From Helicostylum pulchrum (taxonomy: Eukaryota > Mucoromycota > Mucoromycetes > Mucorales > Mucoraceae), in the NCBI GenBank assembly GCA_025677825.1, contig JAIXMO010000001.1:1-64000 (forward strand): a DNA stretch of 64,000 nucleotides, in the 5' to 3' direction. A program made the position numbers and the translations under genes. Below are positions 45,001-56,945 of this stretch, in pieces. The notes under the pieces are model-generated. The model had not been told where the DNA came from, searched no databases, and was given only the letters and a program-made list of their open reading frames with translations. The stretch's first letter is position 1, and the number at the start of each line of letters is the position of its first letter.

Positions 45001-46590
45001 CCCGTTCTTTTTTTTTTACACGTCTTAACATATTCTAGCCATAGATTCTCCTTTCCGTTGCCGACAAGGAGTTTTCTATCTCAGAAGAATCTACTTCTGA
45101 AGGTGCTTACAAGGAGGTTACAATAGAAGAAGAGTCTACAGAGACAAATCCGTTCAGTGAAGAATACACGCAGAAGTTTTTATGTATGAAAGTCTCAAAA
45201 AAAAAAGGGGTCCTTTCGACAGGAAAATGTGTTGAAGACAGCCTGTTTAACTTTGGTCGTACTTGTAGCTTCGAGCAGTAAATGTAAGAGAGATATTCAT
45301 GCCTACAGCCCATATTAATAATATTACCAGTAGTTTGGTACATTCTTTCGTCATTGACCCTTCTGATTCTACCTTTATCTCAAAAGAAGGGTTCACCTCG
45401 AAAGAACTCGAAGAGATAAAGGGTGAATCAATGATTTCCATTCCAGAACTGGATGGCTACTTAGCTGAGAGTGCCTAGTGCCTAGTACCTGTCAGTGGGT
45501 AGTGCCTGGCAGTGAACAGTACAGGTCAGGGGTCCGATCCCTGAGTACATTAGTGCCTTTGATTGTGTAAGTCATTGTTTTTATGCACGATTGACTTTCA
45601 TATTCTCATATATTCTTTCCAATTTCTAGAACACTACATCTGGCTTAAAAAGGCGCTTTATAAATGTGACTGGTACCAACACTATGATGAAAACAAACAC
45701 GCCCTCCTTGACTGAGTAAGAAGAACGAAAGGTAATCTATTACCTTTATACGAAAGAAAGTTGTTTGAAGGACAACATTCGGAACAGTGGTTCCGGAAAA
45801 GGGTCTGGTCAATAATTGACTTTCTCTCTGAAGTTACTCCTGGTTTAGAGGTTATCAGGTAAATATTACTTGTATTCTGTCTTCTTATTTCCACTAATTT
45901 TTTAAAATGTTTTAATACATTACTGGAGGTGAAAACTCAAGTACTGCTAGTGCAGAAAGAAAGAATTTTGGACGCTCAGTTTCAAGTGTTGATAAAATGC
46001 CGCCGAAAAAAATGGGCTGTTTTGGTGACTTCATCTAACGATATCACAAACATATATCGTTGAAATATCTTCAACGATCGATATTCTATCGCTGTATTGT
46101 CGTATCGATCGGTATCGTCACGCGTTGAAACTGCTGTCTCTAGCCGCTACCAAGGAAAAAACCAGATATCGCTAAAAATTGTTCAAGATGCAAAAGTATT
46201 AAATTATATTACTGAATACTTTCTGAAAAAATTAAAGATGACGCTGTAGATAGTCGGCTCCCTGGTATCTACTCTTACTTCTGTAAACCATGGGCAGCAG
46301 AGCGCTTCATTCTGTGTCAAGATAGTTTAACTGAAAACTTGAAAACCCTACTAAACCCACTGATCGCACTTGGATTATTTCCAAGTAGTCGTTGCACATC
46401 TATTCTTGATAACCAATTCGGAATAGTAAATACACAAAAAATATATAATAAATCATCTTTTTTGTTGAAATTTTTTTTTCGTTTTTTTGGATCAATACCA
46501 TCTTCTTCTTTATTGGTAGTATTATCATCTTTTGAATACGTTGACAAGATCATTTCCTATTGTCTGTCGTTATCCCTTTCAGATAGTTAA
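45000..46590 (+). pseudogene. decayed member of a dispersed Mucorales gene family
   Basis: Readable blocks follow one another on the plus strand in shifting frames: KGVLSTGKCVEDSLFNFGRTC (about 45205), HSFVIDPSDSTFISKEGFTS (about 45342), LKKALYKCDWYQHYDENKHALLD (about 45645, then stop), EQWFRKRVWSIIDFLSE (about 45785), GGENSSTASAERKNFGR (about 45925) and SLTENLKTLLNPLIALGLF (about 46323). The order (VEDxLY, HSFxxD, a WxxxRIW-like block, then GGExSSxxSAxRKN) matches large uncharacterised proteins repeated in Mucorales genomes, as I remember them. Stops and frameshifts are frequent, so it is a pseudogene. Confidence 0.5.
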
Positions 46591-46596
46591 GGCCAT

Positions 46597-47450
46597 CTAA
46601 TTAAACAACGGTATTATTACTATGGAGTGTGAGATCTTCCCTTTTTTTTAAAATAAATTCTTATATCATTTTATATTGTCAGGAAAAAAAAAAAGGGTGT
46701 TCTGTTTATTAGCAGAGCCTTCCGTGCATAAACAAAGGCTTAAACGCAATTCGGATGATTCTGAACTTTTGACGGTTTGAAACACAAGCGGCACCAGTTC
46801 CTTTTTATTCGTGTTTCTTTCTCAATTTTTCACCTTTCTTTTCAGTTCAAATGTTAAGAAAAACCATATAAATATGGATAAGGTGCATGACTTTCACCGA
46901 CACACCCATTGTGTAATTATGCGTAAATACCTGTACAAAAAACAGAGATATATTCATTAACTTTTTTTTTTATTATTATTGCTTAGATATTGGAAAAACC
47001 GATGTTTCAGCTTATGTTTTTTTTACTTCAAGCATACACTTTAAGTTTCCTATTACTGAAGATATAAAGTACGTAAATAGAAAATTAGAACTAACGTAGC
47101 AGGACGTAGCGTATACGTACTCATCGATATAGACTTGGCCCTTCTATCTCCTACGATAAGCAAAGAACATATGTTAACGCTTTGGGTTCGGACTGTGCAG
47201 AAGAAGACGAAGATAACATAGTAGTTGACAATTTTCACGATAAGTTATACGACTTGTTTAAAAAGGACAAGGCAACTTGGGATGAAGAGGATACATTTTT
47301 GATGAAGGAGTTTCCGGTTATTTACCTCTAGCGGTAAAGTATACCATAGAAAAAATGGAATTTAAATAGAAAGCTTTGATTTATTACATTACGCGTTTGT
47401 TGTTCCTTCTGAATGGGAAAAAAAATAAGAATGTAATTTAATCATTGTTA
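46597..47450 (+). pseudogene. second decayed copy of the 15.5-kb element
   Basis: A same-orientation duplicate of 15497-16340, starting at the same AATTAAACAACGG word. It shares CACCAGTTCCT, TTTTCAGTTCAAA, ATATAAATATGGA and the coding part (KLYDLFKKDKATWDEEDTFL, then LLHYAFVVPSEWE). It contains stops and an extra segment of about 100 bases near 46680-46780. Both copies shift frame at the same place, just before the ESFDL block, so either the break predates the duplication or an intron or recoding site lay there. Confidence 0.5.
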
Positions 47451-48491
47451 GTACTTTTGTTTGAGAAATATTTAATCTAAGGACAATCTCGTTACTTAAT
47501 ATGATTTGCTTTGATAAAAGTGGTAGTAATGCTGTCTCTAACAATAATTGTTTGGAACTAGAAATACTATTGCCATTTAATCTGTATATATCTATCAACG
47601 TAGATTGGCTTAAATAACCAGTTACGTTAAGATTGAGACTTCTCTTTCTCTCTGTTGCAGCAAACAGGTAATTTTTTTTTTCAATTAGTTAAAGCATGCT
47701 GATCCCCCAAAAAAATCACACGTTTAGATACTACCATCTGTTTTTTTTTCTTACCGTATAACCTGCATGTAACGGTTTTTTCTTTTCTAAAAAAAAAAGA
47801 AAGAAACTGGCATAATAACATGGTGCATGAATATTTAGACTGTATTACGCTAAGCATACAAAAAAGAGATTTTACAAAAAGTTGAGAGCACTTTCTAAAG
47901 TTTTGCAATCAAAAAGTGCTCTGTCTTAGTTATGCTGTAATTGTAACACGTCAATGAAAATACAGGTTTACAAGTTGCTTTTAAAGACAATCTTTCGCTT
48001 GTATATTCATGCGCATGCATACTTTTTGAAACTCAGTATTAGCCAGTGCAACGATTGTTTAGTACCATTCGTAAATGATTGCGTCTTCCTACTTATCGAG
48101 CCATTTTATTTACTGGATACAGGGCTTTTTTTTTAAGAAAAAAAGATTATTTGAATTGGATATATGTCAACCGGGCTTGCGATGGAAAAAGAAAAAAGTA
48201 GTATATATTTTGATTATTAAGCAAAGGGTAAAAAACAGTAATATTGATACAGTTTAATTCTGGAGTCTGCACGTTCAGTGGGTTTAATCCCCTCTTTTAT
48301 TTTACGTAACCAGTTCGTTCCGCTTATGGAAAGAAGATACGCAAGCTGATAAATCATTGGAAATGCGACTCGGTTATACAATTATCCCAGTTTTATTTTT
48401 AAAACTACGTTTTTTTCTCTTCTTTGTCCCTGGGCAACTTTAAGAAAAATTTTCTTTTTTTTCTTCTCTACTTTTTTTTTTTTTATTTGAA
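47451..48491. other. gene-free region upstream of NAD kinase
   Basis: No gene is supported. Short frames on both strands have no homology that I recognise. The final 90 bases before 48492 are T/C-rich and probably hold the NAD kinase core promoter. Confidence 0.4.
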
Positions 48492-50737
48492 ATGGAGAGT
48501 CAAAATCAGCCTTTAGTGGAACAGCCTTTAGAAGCTATGGGACTGCAACAAGGTCCATTGAAGCAACACTTGCAAACTTCACACACAGATAGACTTTCTG
48601 ATACTGCAGAAGTTGTTCGTGAAGTATCTAAAAAAATAGGTAACAAAAGAATAAAAAAAGAGCGGAAATCGGAATAGAAACCTTAATACGATATTTTTTA
48701 AAAGGAAAAACCAAAGTAAAGTGGGATAATCCTAGAACAGTTATGGTGATTACAAAGCCAGGCGATGTATCATTAATCAGTATGACAAGAGAATTAGCTC
48801 TGTGGTTCATGAAGACTTCAAAGACATGTCAAGGCGTTAAAGTGTAATAAGTAAACACAAATTACCCTTTTTTTTTATTATCCCAAGTTTAATTACCTGT
48901 CAACTAACTTTTTTTTTTTTAAAAAAAAATTAGTTTTGTTGATGAAAAGTTAAAGAACTCAAAAGGATTCAAGTATCAAAAGATATTACAACATTATCCT
49001 CAAGCGGAAGAAAGATTAGGGTTTTGGACACCTGAATTATGTGCTTTACAACCAAAGATGTTTGATTTTATTGTTACTGTAAGTTTTTGTTTGTTGCTGT
49101 TGTGTATGTATAAGTATTTATTATTATCTAGCTTGGTGGTGATGGTACAGTTTTATTTGCTTCTTGGTTATTTCAAACATACGTACCTCCCGTAATCCCT
49201 TTTCATTTGGGATCACTTGGTTTTTTAACTCCTTTTGATTTCGATAAATTTGATGAATATTTAACACGGGTCATGGAAAGTGGAATGCGAGTGAATTTAA
49301 GAGGCAGACTTACGTGTACAGTGTATAGAAGAGTCAATACCGAAAATCATAAAAAGCCCTCTGTCAAGTTAAGAAACGTATTGCGTAATCCCGTAACGGG
49401 AAAAATTAAGATTGGTGATTGGTGCTCCCCTGCCACTTCAAAGCATGAAGATAAGAAAAATTTAAAAAAATTCGGTGAAGTAGATGGCGAAGATTATGAA
49501 AATGATGACAATGAACACTGTGATAATCATATAAATGATTTGCATGATGCTGCTTTGGAAGAAGATTTTGCTGAACAAAGACAGATTCCTTGCTTTACAA
49601 CTGTGCCTGTGGAAAAGTATCAAGTGATTAATGATTTGGTCGTGGATAGAGGGCCAAGTCCTTATATGAGTTTACTTGAGTTGTTTGGTGATGATAAACA
49701 TTTAACTACGGTTCAAGCTGATGGTTTAGCTATATCCACTCCTACTGGTAGTACTGCATATTCCGTAAGTTATTTTTTTTTAAGATAATAATAATTTGTA
49801 TTGTACATTTTGATTTATAATCATATACATATATATATATATATATAGTTATCTGCCAATGGTTCACTAACTCATCCTGAAATACGTGCTACGTTAATTA
49901 CACCCATCTGTCCCCATACTTTATCATTCAGACCTACTCTAGTACCTGATTCAATGGAACTTCGTATTTGTGTACCATTTAATTCCAGAAACACTGCTTG
50001 GGCCAGTTTTGATGGACGTGGAAGAATTGAATTGAAACGTAAGTTGTTTTTTTTTTTAAAAAAAAAAATATTTACAAAAACACTAAACAGCTTTTTTTTG
50101 TGTGTTTACAGAGGGTGATCATATTAAAGTAACTGCATCCAAATATTCTTTCCCAACGGTTTGTAAAGAAGATCAAGCAACCGATTGGTTTAATTCATTA
50201 TCAAAGTGTTTACATTGGAATAAACGTCAACGTCAAAAATCGTTTGCTATTGTAGAATCAAATCGTGGAGTTCATAAGAGTACACCTACTACACCTAAAC
50301 ATCAAACAACTGCATATCCTGGGCTATCCATGACCTCGATGGCGAATAATCAGACGACACGGACCCACAAAAAGAATTCGTCTTCTACAGGAACCGCAAA
50401 TCACAGTAGATCTTCTTCTCCTCCTCATCATCATCACAGTAATGGTTCACAAAAGAGGTCTCCAACTGAATTTTCATATACTTCGTCGTCTGATGGATTG
50501 CCTGATGAAGTGTTTGCCATGTTTATAGAGGACGAATATAAGCGTACTTCAGATGAAGAAGAAGACGTGGAGCATATAAATGAATCCGAGTTCTTTGAAT
50601 CCGATAATGATGAAGATGATGTGTCGTCTATAGAAGATGATTTTAACGGCTGGACTGATCAAGAGATCTTGAAAGCTCGGTTCTCCAGTAAAATCACTCA
50701 GGAATTAGAACGTTTATCCATGTCAAAATCACCCTAA
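48492..50737 (+). CDS. NAD(+) kinase
   Basis: Six exons (48492-48639, 48705-48843, 48934-49078, 49132-49764, 49849-50038, 50112-50737) give exactly 627 codons, 626 aa. The enzyme makes NADP from NAD and ATP. The catalytic motifs are LGGDGTVLFASWLFQ (GGDG), PFHLGSLGFLTPFDF and VQADGLAISTPTGSTAYSLSANGSL, followed by HPEIRATLITPICPHTLSFRP and AWASFDGR. An acidic insert (about 265-315) interrupts the region before the NDLVVDRGPSPYMS block. A 180-residue S/T/H-rich and acidic tail follows the domain. There is no mitochondrial presequence, so a cytosolic Utr1-like role is more likely than Pos5. Introns 2 and 5 contain T-A palindromes. Confidence 0.95.
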
Positions 50738-50867
50738 TTATTTTAGTTAAATACCATTTTCTTTTTCTTTTTTTTTTTTACAAATATTTATATCTTCCTT
50801 TTTCTCTATCTCTCTTTTTTTTTTTTTTTATTTTTTTTTTTGCGCTGTTATTTTATTTTTTTAAAAA

Positions 50868-52678
50868 TTATGAATAAAATTTGGTAACATTTTGATGAAT
50901 GGTGGTAAACCATTCCTTCACACCAGATAAAGAAATATAACCTGTGGGTCCATTGACAGCTGTCAAAAACGGAATAGACGCATTGATACGTTTGCCGAAA
51001 TTCTCGGCTGTAGCTAAGTCGATGCCGCTGGGCATGCCTTCTCCCACAATATCTTTAAGGACCGAAGAAGTATCGTTTCCGTTATCTAAACCCGACATCA
51101 GACTTGACATGATATCACTGCCGACACGAGGCAAGGTCTTATCCCACGCAACATCTTCTGTAATCATGCCGGTAATATCGTTAATAAAATCGTTTGTCTT
51201 TGCTGGGTTGATTAAAGCGTTTGTTAAATTAACCAGCAGTTCGTTGTAGGTCTGCTGGAATTGAGGCACTTTTAACATTTGTGTTGTCAAGGGACGCTTT
51301 TCAAAGCCAGGGAAGGTCTTGTAGTCGCCACTCCACATATCAGAGATGTTGAACATGGTGGATCCGAGTGTAAGGTCCATATCGGACGGGATCCAGAAGA
51401 ATTTGTTGGTTTGTAGGTTTTGGTAAACATAGTAATTGTCTACCATTGTCGAGTATCCGTCTGAATAACCTAATAATACTTCCAGCGCCATACTAGAATT
51501 TTTGTTTTTGTTTTAGAATCTAATTTGGGAAGGGGAGGGGGTTTAAGTGGTACTTACGAACGAAGAACAGAATCCATATCAAGGTGTTGGTTCCATTGAG
51601 AAACAGCGTCAGATGTATTGGTAGGAGCAGTAGCAATAAACTTTGTAAGGTCCATTAAAGGTTGCCAATTGACTTTGCTGCCTTTTTTAGCTTCTTCCTT
51701 GATCTTGTACTGACCCAAGCCATAAGCACTTACGTTATTGATGTAGCTTAAATCGGAGGTTTGATTCTGAGCAGCAGAAGCAGCGGTTTGAAAGACTCCC
51801 TGGTACAAGTACCCGTTATTGTAATCCGTATCACCGTTATTAAAGGTATTTGCCAGCCAAGGGTTTTGAAACGGTTCAATGATACCAAAGAGCCCTAGTT
51901 CCTTGTTGTTCATAAATACCCGAATGTATGAAAATTCCGAGGACGCTAGGCCCGTGTTGTTGACGATGGTGTACGCGAGTTGTTCACGAATGTAAGAGGG
52001 ATCTGTATCTAATGCACGCAGTTTAATTCGTCGGTTATGGAACAGCCGGTCTTTCTTTTGAAGTTTCACATTATAAGACAGTTTGGGGAACCAGCGTGAA
52101 CTGCGACCCGAAAGTGAGATTTCGGCTCCGTCGTAAAAGAGGGTTTGGTTCAGGTTGACATAGGAAATGTTTCCTACGACAGTTAAATCGGCAGTACTGT
52201 TTTTGTGCATCTGGTCGAGATCGGTTTGGTTGCCGATCAAGTGGATGGTGGGGATCTGTCCAGACTTGTGTAAATCGGTGTGCAGGCGATGAATAGCAGG
52301 GAGCGGGTCGAATACAATAGGTAGTTGCGAGACGTTATAGATGTTCCATGTTCGGTTGAAGAACTCGTTGACGGTATTGGTGGTGACGGGGGGACGGTCA
52401 AAGGGTTCAGCGGTTTGATTATTGTTGAAGACGCGGACGTACCGGTAGGCTTTTTGAGCAGCGGGTGCTTCACCAGAGTACAGGATTTGCGTGTTGTTGA
52501 CGCCGTTTAGTGACATGGGATAGTCGACATTGTCTACTTTGACGGCCATGGATTCGGTAGCGTTTAACAGGTTGACCACATTATATGTAATCACTGTGTT
52601 GTTTGAGGACTGTGCTTCAATTATGACAGGTATAATGAGTCCTATAATCACTAGAATGTTTTTTTTTGTAAGTGACAA
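50868..52678 (-). CDS. CotH-family secreted protein (spore-coat H-like kinase fold)
   Basis: Two exons (52678-51558, 51492-50868) give exactly 582 codons, 581 aa. A signal peptide (KKNILVIIGLIIPVIIEA) begins the protein, with numerous N-glycosylation sequons. The CotH core is recognised by YNVKLQKKDRLFHNRRIKLR, DPSYIREQLAYTIVNNTGL, FMNNKELGLFGIIEPF and FFWIPSDMDLTLGS, the last holding the metal-binding D-x-D of these atypical kinases. CotH proteins are expanded in Mucorales; some are surface host-binding proteins. This one lacks the hydrophobic C-terminus of a GPI-anchored form (it ends TKFYS), so it is probably secreted or wall-trapped. I did not see the peptide motif reported for the invasin members. 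It is divergent from the microprotein gene at 53046. Confidence 0.93.
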
Positions 52679-53045
52679 CGGGTAGATTTTTGTTTTTTTT
52701 TACTTTACATGTTGTTAGAGGAAATTTCATTTTTAATTGAATAACTTGTAAGTTAAAATGAGTGATTGCTGCTTTTTATACTCGTTGTATATAGGTTTCA
52801 CCTTTTTTTTTTTTTTTTTTTTTTTTTGTGTTGGTCAGCGAGTAATAATTAAACGACAAGTTTCATCAAATCGTTAGGTATTTCTTTTTTTTTTTTCAAA
52901 AAAAAATATAGCAAAGTCTAATGATAAAGAGCACCATCACCGTATAATAATAAAGAGCACTCTATCGATTATTATAAATAGTGCCGTCTACCGGATCCTT
53001 ATTTTAATATTAACTTCAAAAACGAAATATATATCTTTCTATACT
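52679..53045. promoter_or_regulatory. divergent promoter between CotH and microprotein genes
   Basis: A 367-bp interval with a 25-base T tract (about 52801-52827). A word ATAAAGAGCAC is repeated at about 52924 and 52949. TTATAAATAG at about 52972-52981 is a good TATA candidate about 70 bp before the ATG at 53046. Confidence 0.5.
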
Positions 53046-53226
53046 ATGGGTTCCTGCTGTTCATGTTGTTGTAAAGATAAACCTCTTCCTAGAAACGTTC
53101 AACGTAAGTACAATTTCGCGGTAAAAAAAAAAAAAGAGTAAATTAGGCCAATCATAATTATATATAGCTTCTCAAGGATTCGCAGGCCAAAATGCTGCGT
53201 ACAATCCTCAGGGCAATATGCGATAA
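53046..53226 (+). CDS. 38-aa Cys-rich microprotein with N-myristoylation-type start
   Basis: Two exons (53046-53103, 53168-53226) with a GTAAGT donor and ATATAG acceptor give exactly 39 codons. The product begins MGSCCSCCCKDKPLPRN and ends in a Q/G/N-rich tail (GFAGQNAAYNPQGN). Gly2 followed by a cluster of five Cys is the pattern of myristoylated and palmitoylated membrane-anchored proteins. A TATA-like element sits about 70 bp upstream. It is too short for usual gene finders. The function is unknown; membrane association is inferred. Confidence 0.55.
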
Positions 53227-53545
53227 AGGAATTCTCAATTTTGCAAATTTGTTTGGAGAAAATGAACCGTTATTATCGTAATAAATATACATTATTTTCA
53301 CTACATCATATTTGTTTCAGTTATTTAACAATATAAAAGGACATATAGAATAAAAAAAAAGTGTGCTTTATTTGTTTTGTCTGTGTGTACACACACACAC
53401 ACTTAATTAACTAAAAGAAACATCCATTTAGAAAGATGGAAAAAAACATACCAATAAGGAAGTTTTTTCGATAAATAGAATAAAAAAGTTTTATATATTA
53501 GCTTTTTTGATGTACATAAATATAATTATACAAAAAATAAAATAA
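53227..53545. other. convergent 3' intergenic region
   Basis: Lies between the stop of the microprotein and the stop of the kinase. It is AT-rich with a short CA run (53391-53401). No gene is seen. Confidence 0.5.
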
Positions 53546-55179
53546 TCAACGACCAATCTTTCCATCTAAAGCCATGACACCAGCTACCCACCCACCTGCC
53601 ATTTTAAAGACGGTGTTGGACCCTTGCTGTTTTGAAAATCGAAAGGTTAATTTCTCAGGTCTTCTTTTATGATGCTCTATTTGGATCGTAAACAAGGCTG
53701 TGCCTTCTTTATGTTTTCGTTTGCTGATATGGTGTTGTTGTTGTGCAGATGTGTTGGTGGTGGTTTCATCCATGGAATGACGAGGTTTACTACGGCCAAA
53801 GAAAGACGTGGTCATTGAAGATGTAAGATGAGATATCAGCGGTAAAGATAACCGCTTTCTTGAAGTTTCGTCACCCATGGTCGTACCCACACTACTGGTC
53901 TGACTTTGTTTACGCACGTATTTCGGTGCTGTTACAGGTGGCGGTGCAGGAGAGTTGGATGTAGATGGTGATAAGAGTGTAGCGGAAGATGATGTGCTGA
54001 CAGCTTTTTTAGGCGCGCTTCGTAAGGTTAAAACACATCGTAAGGACACAGGTGAATCTTGTACGTACGTGATACCCATCAGCTGACAGGTTTGCTTTAA
54101 TAAGGCCATGATTTCTTTTCCGCTTTTCTTTTCTAGGCTGAGCATCTCGTCTTCTATGGTAGCTACCGCGCTATCTACAACATCAATGCTACTAGAAAAT
54201 GAAGAAGTTGAAGTAGAAGAAGAAGAAAGTGAGGGAGGTCGAGATGAACTTGTGTTGTTGTGTTGGTGTTGGTTTGTCACTTGGAAATGGTAGACTTGAT
54301 CTTTGGCTATACGCTGTACCATCTCTGATAAAGAGCGAGTGGTGGAAGAAGAGGACGAGCTGGAGGATGAAGCAAATAAGGGATCCTTTTTCTTGGAGAA
54401 TGAAAATAAGGATTTTAAGCTAGGCGACCTTAATGTATCCCAACGCTCACACGACTTGATACCTAGTCGCTTTGCACGTGATCGAATGGATTGAAGTAGT
54501 TCAGATCGTAATAGCTCCACGTTTTGAACCTGTGCTGTGACCATGGATTGGGAAGAACCGGCCTTTGTAGTATAATAGGTAGAGGGGTTAATAGGGTGAT
54601 AGATCACGGTGCGTCGAACTTTATTGGTGGTTTGTGCATCCTTTTCTAAATCCTTCATAAACTGGTTTCGAGTTTTACTGTCTCTGTCCTCGTCGTCATT
54701 GTTGACGACCATGGCTTCTTCAAATACAGTACGAGGTGATTGTGAAACAGGGCAGGGGAGTCGCCTGTTATTGGTTAACCAAGGATCATCTTTTAATGCT
54801 TGTCTCAGAGTCATTCGCTTACGACGATCTACTTGCAGACATTTTCGGATGGTTGCTTGGAGTTCGGGGCTTAATGTACTCGGCATTGGGAAATTGCATT
54901 TGCATACATCCTTTTTAAGCTCTCCTACAGCTTTATATAAACAAGTTTTTTTTTTATAAGTACGTTAAAAAAAAGCTTATCTTCTTTTAAATAGGTACTT
55001 TACTGTGTGCATGTGAAAAAGGCTCAAAGCCGGCAGTCATACGAAATAAAGTAATACCAAGACACCAACAGTCTACTTCGGGACCATAATATTTTTGTCC
55101 AGTAATAATTTCAGGACTGTAATAAAGCATTGACCCTTTTTTTTTTAAGTATAAAATGAGTACAAGGTATCATGCGTGT

Positions 55180-55218
<39 letters not shown>

Positions 55219-55944
55219 GCAGATGGTTCTTAATCGTTGTAATCCGAATCTGTTACCAAGACCAAAATCAGCTAGTTTTACTTGTCCATCTGGTGTGATT
55301 AGTATATTTGGTGTCTAGACACACAACAAAAGAGATATATATTTAATAAACAAATAGTAAAAAAGGTATATATTCGGTACCTTTAAATCACGATGAACTA
55401 CCCATTTACGATGACAGAAATCAACGGCTGTAATCAATTGCCTGAATAAATGACGTGCTTCATTTTCATCCAATGCACCTTGACTCTTCTTTTGTAAATA
55501 CTCATCCAAGTTCCAACCAGGTACATATTCCATTACTAAAAACAAAGAGTCGCAACTTTCAAAGGTTTCATATAATTTAACAATGTATTCATGTTGTAGT
55601 AATTCCATAATTGATATTTCCCGAACTAATCTTGACATGACTCTATAATCATGAGATTGTTTATCTATAATCTTTTTTATTTATAAAGAAGTGCGTATTA
55701 AAATGTATGCGAGAAAAAAAAAAAAAAGATTATCCTTTTTTTTTACTTTAATAGCTACTTGCTGATGCGTTTCCAAGTGGTATGCAAGCATAACTTTACT
55801 AAACTTTCCACTTCCTAAAGGCTTTATAAACTCGTACGGTCCAATTCCATTTAAATGATTATCTTGGTTATTTACAGGCTCTTTCTTATTCTCTGGTTTG
55901 GTTTTATCTACTGGTGGAGACTTTTTTTGAAATGATAATGTCAT
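53546..55944 (-). CDS. Ser/Thr protein kinase, CAMK-like, with possible KA1 C-terminus
   Basis: About six exons: start 55944 (MTLSFQKKSPPVDKTK), then exons near 55750, 55670-55382, 55313-55217, 55129-54990 and 54924-53546. The kinase domain is complete: glycine loop LGSGKFSKVMLAY, VAIK lysine, REISIMELLQHEYIVKLYET, catalytic VVHRDLKTPNIL, metal-binding LADFGLGNRFG, and CGSMLYYSPEII with EVDCWCLGITLFRM. This resembles AMPK/Kin-type CAMK kinases. A 400-residue S/T-rich tail ends with a conserved-looking segment (FTIQIEHHKRRPEKLTFRFS...FKMAGGWVAGV) like a KA1 membrane-binding domain. I cannot assign an ortholog. A 34-base T tract sits in an intron. Confidence 0.85.
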
Positions 55945-56908
55945 TTTGTATACAGGTTTTTTTTTTATTGACAAGGGGTTTTACAGAAGAAAAAGTATGT
56001 AGAGGAGTAAAAAAAGAAAAAAAAGAAAAGAACTAAAAAAGAGGCGAACTTATACTTTTTTTTTTTTTTTGTTTATTTTACCAGTTAGGATAGTTTTATT
56101 GCAAGGAGAAAATAAACAAAAAAAAAAAAAAAAAAAAAGAAAAAAAGAAAGAGAGATACAAAGGTAAATAGAGAATCAATGATCTACTTGCTTTTTTTTA
56201 TTTAAAATAAGTTAACGATCTTCTTTATTATAATTTAAAGTAAAAAAAAGTTGATCTTTCCTATCGTACAGTATTTCTTTATTTTAAATCAGGAGTAGGT
56301 AGCCTATACAAGTTGCTTCAAAAGGGGAGCTAAAAGAAATAAGAGAGAGAGAAAGAGAGAAAAAGAGAAACATAGTGTTTTATCCCCCTTTTCCCTTTAT
56401 TTGTTGGTTTTACCCTAATTAGAATATACCTTACAAGCAAAAAAAGGGCGGCGAAATTGACCAGAAATTAGGATTACATGCTTTACAAAAAAAAAAAAAA
56501 TAGATACAAAATGGGCTCCTGATGAATACATCTTTTTTTTTTTTTTTTTTTTTTTCTTCTTTTTGCTCCTTTATTACAGCGTCTTGTTTTCCCCCCTATT
56601 ATTGACTAGGAAAAGAGTTGTTTGTTTTTATTTCATGTATTGTAGCACGAAACACGGTGTAGTGAAATGATGATTATTTATATAAATAATCATTTGCCTC
56701 TCAGGGGTGGAAAAAAAAGAAAGTTTTAGTCTAATTGATGAAACAGATATACCAGCATATTCTAAATAACGTGTCAAAGAGAGAGAGATGTAATGCAACC
56801 TTCCAAAAAAAGAAAAGGATACTCTCTCTTTTCTGCTGTGTGGATTTTCAAAACCTCTCCACCTCCCCCCATTTTATCAGCTTTGCTTAATCGGCAGATA
56901 TTGTATTC

Positions 56909-56945
<37 letters not shown>

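Noticed and set aside
53391..53401. Possible telomere-like or CRISPR-like repeat
   Set aside because: It is only a short CA run; no array of spaced repeats occurs anywhere in the window.
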